Shown: positions 43,261 through 53,399 of the stretch, in pieces
Layout: each line of letters starts with the position of its first letter
Numbering within the stretch: position 1 is the stretch's first letter
Translations under genes and position numbers: made by a program
Origin: Dysgonomonas sp. ZJ279
GTDB lineage: Bacteria > Bacteroidota > Bacteroidia > Bacteroidales > Dysgonomonadaceae
NCBI RefSeq assembly: GCF_011039205.1
Contig: NZ_JAAKEL010000004.1
Span: forward strand, 224,564 to 288,563
Direction of reading: 5' to 3'
Length of the DNA: 64,000 nt
Notes under the pieces: model-generated
Told to the model about the DNA's origin: nothing
Seen by the model: only the letters and a program-made list of their open reading frames with translations
The model's database searches: none

Positions 43261-44487
43261 ATGAGCAATAAGAAAAAAATAATAAATGATCCTGTATTTG
43301 GCTTTATAACAATACCTAATAATTTTTTATACAGTCTCATTCAGCACCCCTTTCTGCAAAGGTTAAACCGCATAAAACAATTGGGGTTAGCATCATTTGT
43401 ATACCCTGGTGCGCAGCATACACGTTTGCATCATTCTATTGGAGCTATGTACTTGATGGACGAAGCTATTCATAATCTAAGAGCTAAAGGACACGAAATA
43501 ACTGTAGAGGAAGCCAATGGAGCGATGGCATGTATCCTTCTACACGATGTGGGGCATGGTCCATTTTCTCATGTATTAGAATTTACACTAACCAATGGCA
43601 TACATCACGAAGAATTTTCATTAGAGTTGATGAAATGGCTAAATGAAGAATTAGATGGCCAATTAGATATTTGTATCTCCATTTTCAAGAATGAATACCC
43701 TAAAAAGTTCTTGCATCAGCTAGTGAGTGGACAGTTGGATGTGGATAGGCTCGATTATTTGCGTCGCGATAGTTTTTTTACCGGTGTAACTGAAGGAAAT
43801 ATTGGTTCGGCCCGTATTATTAAAATGCTTGATTTGCGTAATGATAAATTGGTCGTTGAATCGAAAGGTATTTATTCGATAGAAAACTTTCTGATGTCGC
43901 GTCGATTGATGTATTGGCAGGTATATCTGCATAAAACAGCCGTAGCTGCTGAAAAGATGCTTATAAAAACTTTCACCAGAGCCAAGGAACTATCAAGTAA
44001 TGGAACAACATTGTTTGCATCGCCATATCTTCAATATTTTTTAGAGAACGAGGTTAATAAATCATTTTTTGCTCAACATCATAAAGATGTATTAAATCAT
44101 TTCGTAAATCTTGATGATAACGATATATGGTGCGCTCTCAAAGTCTGGTCTAACCACGAAGACAAGGTCTTATCTAAACTTAGTTCTTGTCTGATCAACA
44201 GAAAACTGTTTAAAATAGAAATAACGAACGAACCACAATCTCTGGAGCGTACACAGCAATATATAGATCAATACATGAAGTCATTGAAGATCGATGCACA
44301 TGAGGCTTCTTATCTGTTGTCGTGTGATGTTATTTCATCCAATATGTATAATGAAGTAGACGATAGTATCGATATATTATATAATGATGGCTCTATAAAA
44401 GATATATCGGAGGCTTCGGATATGTTAAATATTCAGCTATTAGCGAAAAAAGTTGAAAAATATTATTTCACGTATTTGAAATTATAG
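43261..44487 (+). CDS. HD-domain phosphohydrolase, dGTPase/SAMHD-like
   Basis: The 408-residue cytosolic protein carries the HD metal ligands in order: RLHHSIGAMYL (H), CILLHDVGHGPFSH (HD) and LDVDRLDYLRRD (D). The layout is that of the dNTP triphosphohydrolase-like group that also includes YdhJ. It may hydrolyse dNTPs or another nucleotide, but the substrate is not evident. It is monocistronic with its own -7 box and a terminator shared with mutB. Confidence 0.85.
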   Translation: MSNKKKIINDPVFGFITIPNNFLYSLIQHPFLQRLNRIKQLGLASFVYPGAQHTRLHHSIGAMYLMDEAIHNLRAKGHEITVEEANGAMACILLHDVGHGPFSHVLEFTLTNGIHHEEFSLELMKWLNEELDGQLDICISIFKNEYPKKFLHQLVSGQLDVDRLDYLRRDSFFTGVTEGNIGSARIIKMLDLRNDKLVVESKGIYSIENFLMSRRLMYWQVYLHKTAVAAEKMLIKTFTRAKELSSNGTTLFASPYLQYFLENEVNKSFFAQHHKDVLNHFVNLDDNDIWCALKVWSNHEDKVLSKLSSCLINRKLFKIEITNEPQSLERTQQYIDQYMKSLKIDAHEASYLLSCDVISSNMYNEVDDSIDILYNDGSIKDISEASDMLNIQLLAKKVEKYYFTYLKL

Positions 44488-44529
44488 ATTTAACATAAAG
44501 ATTATTCTATAAGTTTTATAGAAAACAAA

Positions 44530-44558
44530 GAAGGTCGCTTCCGTTGGGAGCGACCTTC
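44530..44558. terminator. Terminator between the HD gene and mutB
   Basis: GAAGGTCGCT (44530-44539) and AGCGACCTTC (44549-44558) pair perfectly, extended by CC/GG with one bulged T. It lies between convergent genes. Confidence 0.8.
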
Positions 44559-44581
44559 CTATATATAGTATTTACATTATT

Positions 44582-46729
44582 TTACTCAGCTAGTAAAATC
44601 TGCATCATCTGAACAGCAGCTTTTGCCACAGATGTTCCAGGTCCAAAGATGGCAGCAACACCAGCTTTGTAAAGATAATCATAATCTTGTGCAGGAATTA
44701 CCCCTCCGGCAATTACAATAATATCTTCGCGACCAAGTTTCTTAAGCTCTTCCATTACTTGAGGCACAAGTGTTTTGTGACCGGCAGCAAGAGATGAAAC
44801 ACCAAGAACATTCACATCATTCTCAACAGCTTGGCGAGCAGCTTCTTCCGGAGTCTGGAACAATGGTCCCATATCTACGTCGAATCCGCAGTCAGCATAA
44901 CCTGTTGCAACAACTTTAGCTCCACGGTCGTGACCATCTTGCCCCATTTTGGCAATCATGATACGTGGTTGACGACCTTCTTTCTTCGCAAATTGTTCCA
45001 CTAGTTCACAAGCTTCTTGGAACGTAGGGTCTTTTTTAGTTTCTGATGAATACACGCCTGAAATAGTTCTAATTATTGCTTTGTAACGACCCACTACTTC
45101 TTCGCAAGCATCAGAGATTTCTCCCAATGTTGCACGAACACGAGCTGCTTCAACAGCAAGCTCTAGCAAGTTACCTTCTTTTGTCTTAACACATTCTGTA
45201 ATGGCAGCAAGTGCTTTCTTCACAGCCTCGTTATCACGTTTAGATCTTAGTTCTTCGAGACGTTCTATTTGTTGACGACGTACTTCAGTATTATCAACAT
45301 CAAGAATATCGATCGGATCTTCTTTCTCTAGGCGATATTTGTTAACACCTATAATAGTTTGTTGTCCCGAATCAATCTTAGCTTGCGTACGAGCAGCAGC
45401 TTCTTCGATACGCATCTTAGGCAGACCTGTCTCGATTGCTTTTGCCATACCACCAAGTTTTTGAACTTCTTGGATCAGATCCCATGCTTTATGAACAAGT
45501 TCGTTAGTCATAGTTTCTACATAAAAAGAACCTGCCCAAGGGTCAATCTCTTTACATATTTGAGTTTCCTCTTGGATATATATCTGGGTATTACGAGCAA
45601 TACGCGCCGAGAAGTCTGTAGGCAATGCAATAGCTTCATCTAATGCATTAGTATGAAGTGATTGCGTATGTCCAAGAGCAGCAGCCATAGCTTCGATACA
45701 TGTACGGCCAACATTATTAAATGGATCTTGCTCAGTCAACGACCATCCTGATGTTTGAGAGTGAGTACGTAGTGCAAGCGACTTAGGATTCTTAGCTCCA
45801 AAGCTTTGAACGATCTTAGCCCATAACAAACGTCCTGCACGCATTTTAGCAATCTCCATGAAGTGGTTCATTCCGATTGCCCAGAAGAACGATAGGCGAG
45901 GAGCGAAGGCATCTACTCCGATACCTGCATCGATACCTGCTTTAAGATATTCCATACCATCGGCAAGTGTATAAGCTAACTCGATGTCTGCTGTTGCACC
46001 TGCTTCTTGCATGTGATAGCCCGAAATAGAGATAGAGTTGAACTTAGGCATCTTTTGAGATGTATATTCAAATATATCAGCAATGATTTGCATTGAGAAT
46101 TCTGGTGGGTAGATATATGTGTTACGCACCATGAATTCCTTTAGAATATCGTTTTGAATTGTACCAGCCATTTCTTCCAGCTTAGCACCTTGTTCTAATC
46201 CTGCATTGATATAAAAAGCAAGAATAGGAAGTACTGCACCATTCATTGTCATAGATACTGACATTTGGTTCAATGGAATACCATCGAATAGTACTTTCAT
46301 ATCTTCTACCGAGCAAATAGATACTCCGGCTTTACCAACATCACCAACCACACGAGGATGATCTGCGTCGTATCCACGATGTGTAGCAAGGTCGAATGCT
46401 ACCGAAAGGCCTTTTTGTCCTGATGCAAGGTTACGACGGTAGAATGCATTTGATTCGCTTGCTGTAGAAAATCCTGCATACTGACGGATTGTCCAAGGAC
46501 GCATAGCGTACATACCAGAGTATGGTCCGCGTAAGAATGGAGGAATACCCGATGCATAGTTCAGATGCTCCATGCCTTCAAGGTCTTCTTTTGTATAAAC
46601 AGGCTTAACCGGGATTAGTTCAGGTGTTTTCCAAGTAGCCTCGATACCGTTATCAGCAACCCATTTTGCCGCGTCTATCGCTGCAAATCCGGATTGTTTG
46701 ATGTCTATATTTTTAAAATTTGGTTTCAT
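44582..46729 (-). CDS. mutB: Methylmalonyl-CoA mutase, large (catalytic) subunit
   Basis: This adenosylcobalamin enzyme interconverts succinyl-CoA and (R)-methylmalonyl-CoA in the propionate pathway. The protein has 715 residues: a TIM-barrel CoA-binding domain (about 50-560) with [20 protein letters not shown] near the start, and a C-terminal B12 domain (about 590-715). That domain has the cobalt-binding histidine motif [11 protein letters not shown] and the nucleotide-loop GGVIPAQD. It is 33 bases after mutA and forms the heterodimer with it. Confidence 0.95.
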   Translation of the reverse strand: MKPNFKNIDIKQSGFAAIDAAKWVADNGIEATWKTPELIPVKPVYTKEDLEGMEHLNYASGIPPFLRGPYSGMYAMRPWTIRQYAGFSTASESNAFYRRNLASGQKGLSVAFDLATHRGYDADHPRVVGDVGKAGVSICSVEDMKVLFDGIPLNQMSVSMTMNGAVLPILAFYINAGLEQGAKLEEMAGTIQNDILKEFMVRNTYIYPPEFSMQIIADIFEYTSQKMPKFNSISISGYHMQEAGATADIELAYTLADGMEYLKAGIDAGIGVDAFAPRLSFFWAIGMNHFMEIAKMRAGRLLWAKIVQSFGAKNPKSLALRTHSQTSGWSLTEQDPFNNVGRTCIEAMAAALGHTQSLHTNALDEAIALPTDFSARIARNTQIYIQEETQICKEIDPWAGSFYVETMTNELVHKAWDLIQEVQKLGGMAKAIETGLPKMRIEEAAARTQAKIDSGQQTIIGVNKYRLEKEDPIDILDVDNTEVRRQQIERLEELRSKRDNEAVKKALAAITECVKTKEGNLLELAVEAARVRATLGEISDACEEVVGRYKAIIRTISGVYSSETKKDPTFQEACELVEQFAKKEGRQPRIMIAKMGQDGHDRGAKVVATGYADCGFDVDMGPLFQTPEEAARQAVENDVNVLGVSSLAAGHKTLVPQVMEELKKLGREDIIVIAGGVIPAQDYDYLYKAGVAAIFGPGTSVAKAAVQMMQILLAE

Positions 46730-46762
46730 ACTATTTTTTTTATGCTGTTCGCTATTAATTTA

Positions 46763-48655
46763 TTAGATTCCCAATTTAGAGCTAAAGCTTTTTAATGTTT
46801 CAAGTACATTACTTTTTACATTCACAAAGTTTTCGATACCTTGAGCTTTAAGTTCTTCTGTACAAGCAGGAGCACCTGCTACTACGAAGATTTCTTTTCC
46901 TTTCACTAAATTGTATGCCTCCGGAGCAAGTGTTGCATATTCATCATCACTTGAACAAAGTACAATAATATCTGCTTTCTTTTCGCGAGCAGCTTTTACA
47001 CCGGCTTCTACTGTATCAAATCCTAAATTGTCAACAATTTTATATCCTGCGCAACCGAAGAAGTTAGCTGAGAACTGAGAACGTGCAAGGCGCATACCCA
47101 GATTTCCGATAGTTAACATAAATACAGTTGGGGTTTTACCCGATTTTTCTGTTGCAAGACGAAGTTCTTCGTATGAAGTAGCGAGACGATCGGCAGGTAA
47201 TGCTTCGTATGGAGCACCTTCCGAAGAACATCCACAACCACAACCTGAAGTTTCTTTCATTATTTTGCTTGCAGCAACTTCAGTAAAATTAGGATATTGG
47301 TTAGTTCCCAATAGCACTTCACGACGAGTAGCCAATGCTTTAACTCGATTGTTAGCCGAAGCTTTTACCGCAGTTTGAACAGTGTTAGCTTTCAATGCGT
47401 TGTAGAATCCTAGTTCATCTACTTCAAGGAATAACTTCCAAGCTTGTTCAGCTATTGAAACAGTTAAATTTTCAATATAGTAAGAACCTGCAGACGGATC
47501 AGTCACTTTATCAAAATGACACTCTTCTTTCAGAAGTAATTGCTGATTACGGGCAATTCTTTCAGAGAAGTCATCCGATTCTTTATAAGTTTCGTCAAAC
47601 GGACGTACAGTCAGAGAGTTAACGCCTGCGAGAGTTGCAGACATTGCTTCTGTCTGAGTACGAAGTAAGTTTACATGCGCATCATAAATAGTCTTATTAA
47701 ACATAGATGTTTGAGCATGTGTATAAATTTTAGCAGCACAACGACAAAAACCTCCTTCTGACTTGTTAGGACAGTCGTGGTTGCAAAGTGGTTGGTAAGC
47801 ATCAACAATTTCAGCCCATAACCATCGTGCAGCTCTGAACTTAGCTATTTCCATGAAATAGTTGCCGCTAATACCAAAATTGAATTTGATCTTTTTAGCA
47901 ACAAGTGCGGCATCTAATCCAGCTTCGATAAGTTTACTTAATAGTTGATTTCCATTAGCCAACGCATATCCTAATTCCTGATAGATGTATGCACCACCAT
48001 CACTTGTAAGATGAGCGTTTACACTTAGTACGCGGAAACGCGGAAGCGAAGCCGAAGCTTTCACTATAGTTGCTGCCTGTTCTACCCAATCGCCACAATC
48101 TTTACCTTTCTTTAATAAAGGTTTGAATGCATCATAATTGATAGAGCCAAAACATTTCATTACATCTACATCCAGTTCTTTGTAGTAATCGGCTACGATC
48201 TTAGTTAATTCCACAGATTTCTTATGACATGTAGAGAAATTCAGTTCTACTGCTTCAGGACAAATGTCTTTCAATAATGTCTTGATGTTGTCTGCTGTTA
48301 CGTCTTCGCTCTTTATTGCAAAAGAAAGAGAAGTGATACCTTTGTTCAGAACATCTAGGGCTTTAGCATTTGCTGCTTTAAAGTCTATAACATTAATGTC
48401 TTGGCGTGTATACCAGTCGTTGTCTTTTTTAGTTCCACGAACGTAAGGGAATACACCGGGAAGAGATTCAAGCGTATTTAAACCCTCAATGTCTTCATTT
48501 CTGTAAAACGGGTTCACGTTAAAACCTTCATTTGTTCTCCAAACGAGTTTTTTCTCAAAGTCAGCACCTTTCAGATCGGCAGTGATTTTCGCCATCCACT
48601 CTTCGGTAGAGACTGGAGGAAAATTTGAAAAAAGCTTTTCTTTTTGATTAGCCAT
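46763..48655 (-). CDS. mutA: Methylmalonyl-CoA mutase, small subunit
   Basis: This 630-residue non-catalytic partner of MutB has the same two-domain fold. The C-terminal domain lacks the DxHxxG cobalamin motif, as expected for the small subunit. Two cysteine clusters stand out. One is CNHDC...CRC at residues 291-306, in the loop that usually reads straight through the barrel, and the other is GCGCGCSSEG at 471-480, between barrel and B12-like domain. They may bind a metal or be redox-active, but this is inference. The gene is first in the mutA-mutB operon, with a -7 box 141 bases upstream. Confidence 0.9.
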   Translation of the reverse strand: MANQKEKLFSNFPPVSTEEWMAKITADLKGADFEKKLVWRTNEGFNVNPFYRNEDIEGLNTLESLPGVFPYVRGTKKDNDWYTRQDINVIDFKAANAKALDVLNKGITSLSFAIKSEDVTADNIKTLLKDICPEAVELNFSTCHKKSVELTKIVADYYKELDVDVMKCFGSINYDAFKPLLKKGKDCGDWVEQAATIVKASASLPRFRVLSVNAHLTSDGGAYIYQELGYALANGNQLLSKLIEAGLDAALVAKKIKFNFGISGNYFMEIAKFRAARWLWAEIVDAYQPLCNHDCPNKSEGGFCRCAAKIYTHAQTSMFNKTIYDAHVNLLRTQTEAMSATLAGVNSLTVRPFDETYKESDDFSERIARNQQLLLKEECHFDKVTDPSAGSYYIENLTVSIAEQAWKLFLEVDELGFYNALKANTVQTAVKASANNRVKALATRREVLLGTNQYPNFTEVAASKIMKETSGCGCGCSSEGAPYEALPADRLATSYEELRLATEKSGKTPTVFMLTIGNLGMRLARSQFSANFFGCAGYKIVDNLGFDTVEAGVKAAREKKADIIVLCSSDDEYATLAPEAYNLVKGKEIFVVAGAPACTEELKAQGIENFVNVKSNVLETLKSFSSKLGI

Positions 48656-48796
48656 GATTTTTAAATTTGTTTTAATGTATAGGTATATCTTGTATTTTAT
48701 TGATTCTTAATCTATTGCAACACCATTATCTATGTGTGTATAAATTATATTTATAAGTGCTTAAATTCAAATAGTTACCTTTTTTGAAAGGCAACA

Positions 48797-48804
48797 CAAA
48801 AGTA
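48797..48804 (-). promoter_or_regulatory. -7 promoter box for mutA-mutB
   Basis: On the minus strand the box reads TACTTTTG, an exact TAnnTTTG. It gives a leader of roughly 130 bases. I see no cobalamin riboswitch in that leader. Confidence 0.4.
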
Positions 48805-49079
48805 AAATATTTTGTTTGGTTAATAAAGCTTTTTAAGGTATAATTTGTTTAAAAAGCCATATTTTGAGGAATTGAAAGACATATTACAATCTTCAATAAC
48901 ATTTTTGAGTTGTAGTCACTTAGTGATATCTTAGAAATATGGTCTCGATCTTTTAGAAAAAAGTAGCTTACCTACTGATTTAAAGCCTCCTAAATTTACA
49001 TATTCTTATTTTAGTCCCTTTCGTAGAAACAAAATGTGAAACTTTTCGCTTAAATTATTTTTATTTATTCAAAAAATAC
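48805..49079. other. Gene-free spacer between mutA and the tRNA gene
   Basis: The 275 bases are AT-rich with no gene, repeat or hairpin that I can support. It separates two divergent transcription units. Confidence 0.5.
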
Positions 49080-49087
49080 TATCTTTG
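49080..49087 (+). promoter_or_regulatory. -7 promoter box for the tRNA gene
   Basis: TATCTTTG is an exact consensus, 23 bases before the first base of the mature tRNA. Confidence 0.55.
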
Positions 49088-49109
49088 CACTCGCTATTAA
49101 GCAAAAGAT

Positions 49110-49183
<74 letters not shown>

Positions 49184-49229
49184 CTTAACGGAACAGAACT
49201 AAAAGACAGTTCAAAGCCAAAACAAGACA

Positions 49230-49265
49230 AACCTCTATAAATTAATGATTTATAGAGGTTTTTTC
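49230..49265 (+). terminator. Terminator after the tRNA gene
   Basis: AACCTCTATAAAT (49230-49242) and ATTTATAGAGGTT (49248-49260) form a perfect 13-bp stem followed by TTTTC. Confidence 0.85.
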
Positions 49266-49463
49266 TTTTCTGTAAAGACACCTCTAAGACAGTATAATAT
49301 CAAATTCGGACAAAAAATCGTTACCAAATCGTTACCCGATATATCGGTAAAAAAATGGTAACGATTTATTAAATAAGTCCTTGATTTGTCGATTATTGCC
49401 TCTGTTTTGTCCACGATGTTTATGAAAGTATAAAGTATTTTTACAAACAAAAAGGTAAACATT

Positions 49464-50543
49464 ATGAAGGCAACTTTTAGAACACTTTTCTACCTCAGAA
49501 AAAATCGCCCGAACAGTAACGGACTTGTATCGATCATGGCGAGGATAACCGTAAATGGTCAAATAACCCAATTCAATACAAAATTGGAAGTCAATCCGGA
49601 TATATGGGATACCAAACTAGGCAAAGTAAAAGGTCGTAATGCAGATGCGACTAATCTGAACAGGCTCTTGGACAACCTGCGGACAAAAATGGACAAAATC
49701 TATAATAAACTGATGGATACAAAAGGATATGCTTTGCCCGAAACTATAAAAAATATTCTATTTGGTATTGATCCTGAAAGAAAAACACTTCTTCAATATT
49801 TTACCTTACATAATGAGCAGTACAAACTCAAAGTAGGTAAAACTACCAGTCAGATAACTTACTCAAGATATGAACTGACCAAAGAACGTATTGAGGAGTT
49901 TATTAAAAAGGAATATAAGCTATCTGATATTCCACTTCCTGAAATAGATTTCCTATTCGTTGAGAAATTTTACCTCTTACTGCGTAACGATCATGATTGC
50001 AGTAATAATACAGCCATGAAGTTTATTCAGCGGTTCAGGTCTGTATTCAATTTCTGTGTCAACTTGGGAGCTGAAATAAAGATAAACCCTTTTGCCAATT
50101 TTAAATTTCATACAGAAAAAGTACATCGGGAAGTGTTGACACAGGAAGAAATAAACCTGATTTACAATAAAAAATTCTCCACCCAAAGGTTGGAGCAAGT
50201 GCGGGATATCTTCATATTTTGTTGTTATACAGGTCTTTCTTACAGCGATGTGCTGAAGCTCCAAGAAGATGAAATCCGAAGATCATTCGATAAGAACCTT
50301 TGGATAATGACCGAACAGAAGAAAACGAACGAAAAAGTAAATGTTATGCTTTTGGATATACCATTAGCAATTATAGATAAATACAGTAAACAAGGTAAAT
50401 TGCATGGTGGAAGGTTGTTCCCTGTCTCCACCAACCAAAAGATGAACGAATACCTGAAGGAAATTGCAGATTTATGTGGTTTAAAGCGGACTTTATCCAC
50501 TCATGTAGCACGTCATACATTTGCCACATTTCTTTTATTTTAA
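49464..50543 (+). pseudogene. Truncated tyrosine recombinase (integrase of a Bacteroidota mobile element)
   Basis: The 359 residues begin with the arm-binding domain typical of Bacteroidota conjugative-transposon integrases (FYLRKNRPNSNGLVSIMARI). A SAM-like core-binding domain (about 105-210) and the catalytic domain follow. The region CCYTGLSYSDVLKL and the motif STHVARHTFAT are present. It stops two residues later, so the final helix with the nucleophilic tyrosine and the second catalytic histidine region is missing. It therefore cannot recombine. It lies 280 bases after tRNA-Arg, the likely target site of the lost element. Confidence 0.85.
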
Positions 50544-50578
50544 AACAACCATCTAAATATCAGCATTTTAAAACATGG

Positions 50579-50793
50579 CTAAAATCCAATGGGTAATGGT
50601 TTAGTAATAGAACTCTGACTTTGATCTGCTTTATTTTTCATTTGTTCAAATAACTCTACACCAAAGATAAACATTCTTTCTAATGTTTTATTGAAAAGCA
50701 AAAATATTTGAAGGTCTAGAATTAATCGATTCAAAGTGCGAAAATACTTTTTGGGAATACAGGTTAAAACGTTCCCGTTTATTGAATAAATTA
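50579..50793 (-). other. Start-less open frame of about 70 codons, possible gene remnant
   Basis: On the minus strand a frame stays open for about 70 codons and ends with ...GVELFEQMKNKADQSQS and SITKPLPIGF. It has a hydrophobic middle (LILDLQIFLLFNKTLERMF). The only ATG is internal, and the 5' end meets stops just past a -7 box. The composition looks protein-like rather than random, but I do not recognise it. It may be the decayed tail of a gene from the lost mobile element, or a shift of a small gene whose first part is in another frame (ATG at 50798). Confidence 0.3.
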
Positions 50794-50803
50794 TTCATTA
50801 TCA

Positions 50804-50820
50804 ATCACATTTAATGTGAT
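50804..50820. repeat. 17-bp perfect palindrome
   Basis: ATCACATT-T-AATGTGAT is a perfect inverted repeat immediately downstream, on the minus strand, of the TAACTTTG box at 50822-50829. It could be an operator for the minus-strand open frame. Confidence 0.5.
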
Positions 50821-50821
50821 G

Positions 50822-50829
50822 CAAAGTTA
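50822..50829 (-). promoter_or_regulatory. -7 promoter box beside the palindrome
   Basis: On the minus strand it reads TAACTTTG, an exact TAnnTTTG. Together with the palindrome it suggests that a small regulated transcript once ran leftward from here. Confidence 0.35.
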
Positions 50830-50904
50830 GGGTTTGATAATGACTGGGAAATACCATATTTATGGCATTTTTATATCTTACTTTCGGTATCATTAAGTAA
50901 TGAT

Positions 50905-51552
50905 ATGTTCCACGCTATGCTCTTTAATACTTCTAATAATAGAACAAATGGAGAGTTTCAAGTCCAACTCTCAGATCAGAAAGAATATATCACTGACAGT
51001 ATCTATAAAATGAAAGCGAAACGGTTATCTGCCCTTATAAAGTAACTTGATAAAGCTATCGAATCAATCAAGACAGAAATAGAATCTATAGTAATTAACG
51101 GTGAATTATTACATCATCAGATGAATTTATTAATGAGCATTAAAGGCACTGGGCATAAAACAGCTTTTATGATGATATTGGAAACACAAGCTTTGACAAG
51201 ATCTACATGCAGTCGAAAATTTTGTTTTCATATAGGTGTTGTACCATTTAGATGTTTGTCAGACAGTAGTCAAGTACCACTTTTATCAAATAAAAAAATT
51301 AAAGCTCTGTTACATTTAGCTGTATTATCAGCCATCCAAAATAAAAAAAGTGAATTTAGAATTTATTACGACAGAAAAATTATCAAAGGAAAAAAGATGT
51401 CTGTTTTAAACACTATCAGAGCAAAGCGTGTCGCTTGTACGTTTACTGTTATTAAGAATAAAGGATATTACAAAAAAGAGTATATAAACCACTATACTAT
51501 CCCACCAAATTTCTTATATATTGGGTGGGATAGAATTATCATCAAATATTGA
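50905..51552 (+). pseudogene. Remnant of an IS110-family transposase
   Basis: The frame starting at the ATG at 50905 contains a coiled region (DSIYKMKAKRLSALIK), an in-frame TAA at 51043-51045, and then LDKAIESIKTEIESI. The conserved IS110 C-terminal transposase_20 domain follows: MSIKGTGHKTAFMMI, IGVVPFRCLSDSS and SNKKIKALLHLAVLSAI. The N-terminal DEDD catalytic domain is absent. The element is therefore inactive. Both ends have been lost, and no terminal repeats can be defined. Confidence 0.8.
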
Positions 51553-51871
51553 ATTTAGCTTCACAAATCCCTTTTATGCTTGCAGGATAGTGATGATCAA
51601 AAATTGAACTTTTTCCTGTGCCAAGTGTAGTAATCGCAGCCATATCTTCGGCAGTAAGTTCAAAATCGAATATACTGATATTCTCAATAATACGTTCTTT
51701 TGACTTCGATTTTGGGATAACCACAACATCACGTTGAACCAACCAACGCAGAATCACCTGTGCTACACTCTTATTGTATTTGTCGGCAATACCTTTCAGA
51801 AGTTCATTATTAAGAACACCTGCGTCGTGTGCGAAAGGACTCCATGATTCTATCTGAAGATTCTTTTTGAA
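51542..51871 (-). pseudogene. C-terminal fragment of an aldo/keto reductase gene
   Basis: The minus-strand frame reads ...LQIESWSPFAHDAGVL, SVAQVILRWLVQRDVVVIPKS and FELTAEDMAAITTLG, the NADPH-binding C-terminus of the aldo/keto reductase family. The catalytic barrel half is missing: the frame is cut by the stop codon of the NmrA-like gene at 51872-51874. The fragment therefore directly abuts that gene in the same direction, which suggests a deletion joined the two. Confidence 0.75.
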
Positions 51872-52738
51872 CTACTTAAAAAGGTTCTCCCTACTTACAA
51901 ATTCTAAGAGAAGGGTCGGATTTTTACCCATAATTTTCAGATAATTATTACTAATATGAGGAGGCTTCTGAAATCGCGGTAAGAAGTGGAGCATTATCAT
52001 CACCATAACCATAGGTGCGACTACACCTTGACTTTTTTTATAACAGAAAAAACGAATTAAATTCGGACTTTCATATTTTAAGTCGGTGTTTAATGTCGAA
52101 TTTATAATCGACACTACTTCGTCAAAACTCAAGTTTTCGCTCCCTGTTATCTCCAAAGCCTGATTGCAGTACCGTCTAAAATCCAATAAAACTTTTGCTG
52201 CCACTTCGCCGATATTGATAACGTCTACCCAATTGAATTTTGCTTTACCGGCAGGGAGAACTATTTTTCGGTTCTTAATATCGTCAGCAAGTGTAGTAGT
52301 GAGATTCTGCATAAAGTAAGAAGGACGCAAAAAAACATATTGCAAGTTATTTTTCCGAATTAGTTTTTCAATTTTAGCATGAGGAATGAAACTCATTTTC
52401 TCAGCCCCTTGAACAGAAAGGAAAACTACTTTACTAATCCCACATTGACAAACAGATTCAATCATCGGAAGGAATACTTTATCTACATTTGCGATCTGTG
52501 GAGGGCGCAGTAAAAACAATATATCTATTCCTTCAAATGCAGATTTGTAGCTATCGGCATCTTCAAAATCAAAATACCTGTACATCAGGTTTTTCAATTC
52601 AGGATAAAGGCATCGAGCCTTCTCTACATTTCTTACTCCTACAATTATCTCTTCATCTGATAAATACTGGAACAAAAAATTTATGGTTTCAATTCCTACA
52701 TTCCCGGTTGCTCCGGTTATTAATATACGTGTGCCCAT
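51872..52738 (-). CDS. NmrA-like NAD(P)-binding protein (atypical short-chain dehydrogenase)
   Basis: The protein has 288 residues. It has an N-terminal Rossmann fold with GATGNVG (8-14), and the NmrA-like signature region FLSVQGAEKMSFIPHAKIE lacks the YxxxK pair. Such proteins sense NAD(P) or reduce quinones. The reaction is not known here. The last residues LEFVSRENLFK may be altered by the deletion that left an aldo/keto reductase fragment directly downstream. It overlaps the stop of the acetyltransferase gene (TAATG). Confidence 0.75.
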   Translation of the reverse strand: MGTRILITGATGNVGIETINFLFQYLSDEEIIVGVRNVEKARCLYPELKNLMYRYFDFEDADSYKSAFEGIDILFLLRPPQIANVDKVFLPMIESVCQCGISKVVFLSVQGAEKMSFIPHAKIEKLIRKNNLQYVFLRPSYFMQNLTTTLADDIKNRKIVLPAGKAKFNWVDVINIGEVAAKVLLDFRRYCNQALEITGSENLSFDEVVSIINSTLNTDLKYESPNLIRFFCYKKSQGVVAPMVMVMIMLHFLPRFQKPPHISNNYLKIMGKNPTLLLEFVSRENLFK

Positions 52739-53193
52739 TATTCGGTTTCTCCAAAACTCATCATACGCATCTCTTCCATTTCAGAAAATCCTGACTTCAG
52801 ATAAAATCTATAAGGAAAGAAATCTTTACCCGTAAATAGTATAATCGTTTTGATGTTTATTTCATTTAGTTCTTTTTTTATAGACTCCATTAATTTTCGA
52901 CCGATTCCTTTATTCTGATATTCGGGCGACACAAACATCTCTTTGACATAGTAATAATCCCCCATATAATACGGCTCTATATTTCCGATACAACATCCCA
53001 CAAGACTATCTTCTTCCCATACCATAAGCCCTATAAACCTTGGAGAATTGTAGAAACACTCCAATTTTTCAAGTGCTTTTTCTTTTGTCCAATTATCGTT
53101 CCAGGGTTCACTGTTATATGCTTTGACAAGCACCTCGGCACAATCTTTGAGAACATCATCAGATTCAATACGTTGACATTTTATATTATTCAT
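52738..53193 (-). CDS. GNAT-family N-acetyltransferase
   Basis: The 151-residue cytosolic protein shows the GNAT fold. The acetyl-CoA-binding loop appears as QNKGIGRKLMESIKKEL (about 92-108), after the strand YVKEMFVSPEY. The acceptor is unknown. It is the first gene of a two-gene unit, with a one-base overlap to the NmrA-like gene and a -7 box 25 bases upstream. Confidence 0.85.
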   Translation of the reverse strand: MNNIKCQRIESDDVLKDCAEVLVKAYNSEPWNDNWTKEKALEKLECFYNSPRFIGLMVWEEDSLVGCCIGNIEPYYMGDYYYVKEMFVSPEYQNKGIGRKLMESIKKELNEINIKTIILFTGKDFFPYRFYLKSGFSEMEEMRMMSFGETE

Positions 53194-53217
53194 TGTTTCA
53201 TGTTTTTTGTGCTAACA

Positions 53218-53225
53218 CAAAGATA
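53218..53225 (-). promoter_or_regulatory. -7 promoter box for the acetyltransferase gene
   Basis: On the minus strand it reads TATCTTTG, an exact consensus, 25 bases before the start. Confidence 0.45.
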
Positions 53226-53399
53226 ATCATCTAATATATATTCTTTTCATATATTAATTCTGAATTTCTCACCTGCTTGATTTGTTTAAGAAATAGAACA
53301 TTAGTGTTTAGTAATAAGTTGAAAAATAAATATTTAGAACAAAAACAAATAACAGACTCGATTTGTTTACTCTTTATAAAATATAAAAATTGAAACTTT

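Noticed and set aside
48656..48790. Possible cobalamin riboswitch in the mutA leader
   Set aside because: MutA/MutB depend on B12, so I looked for the B12-box and conserved stems, but the leader is AT-rich and shows neither.
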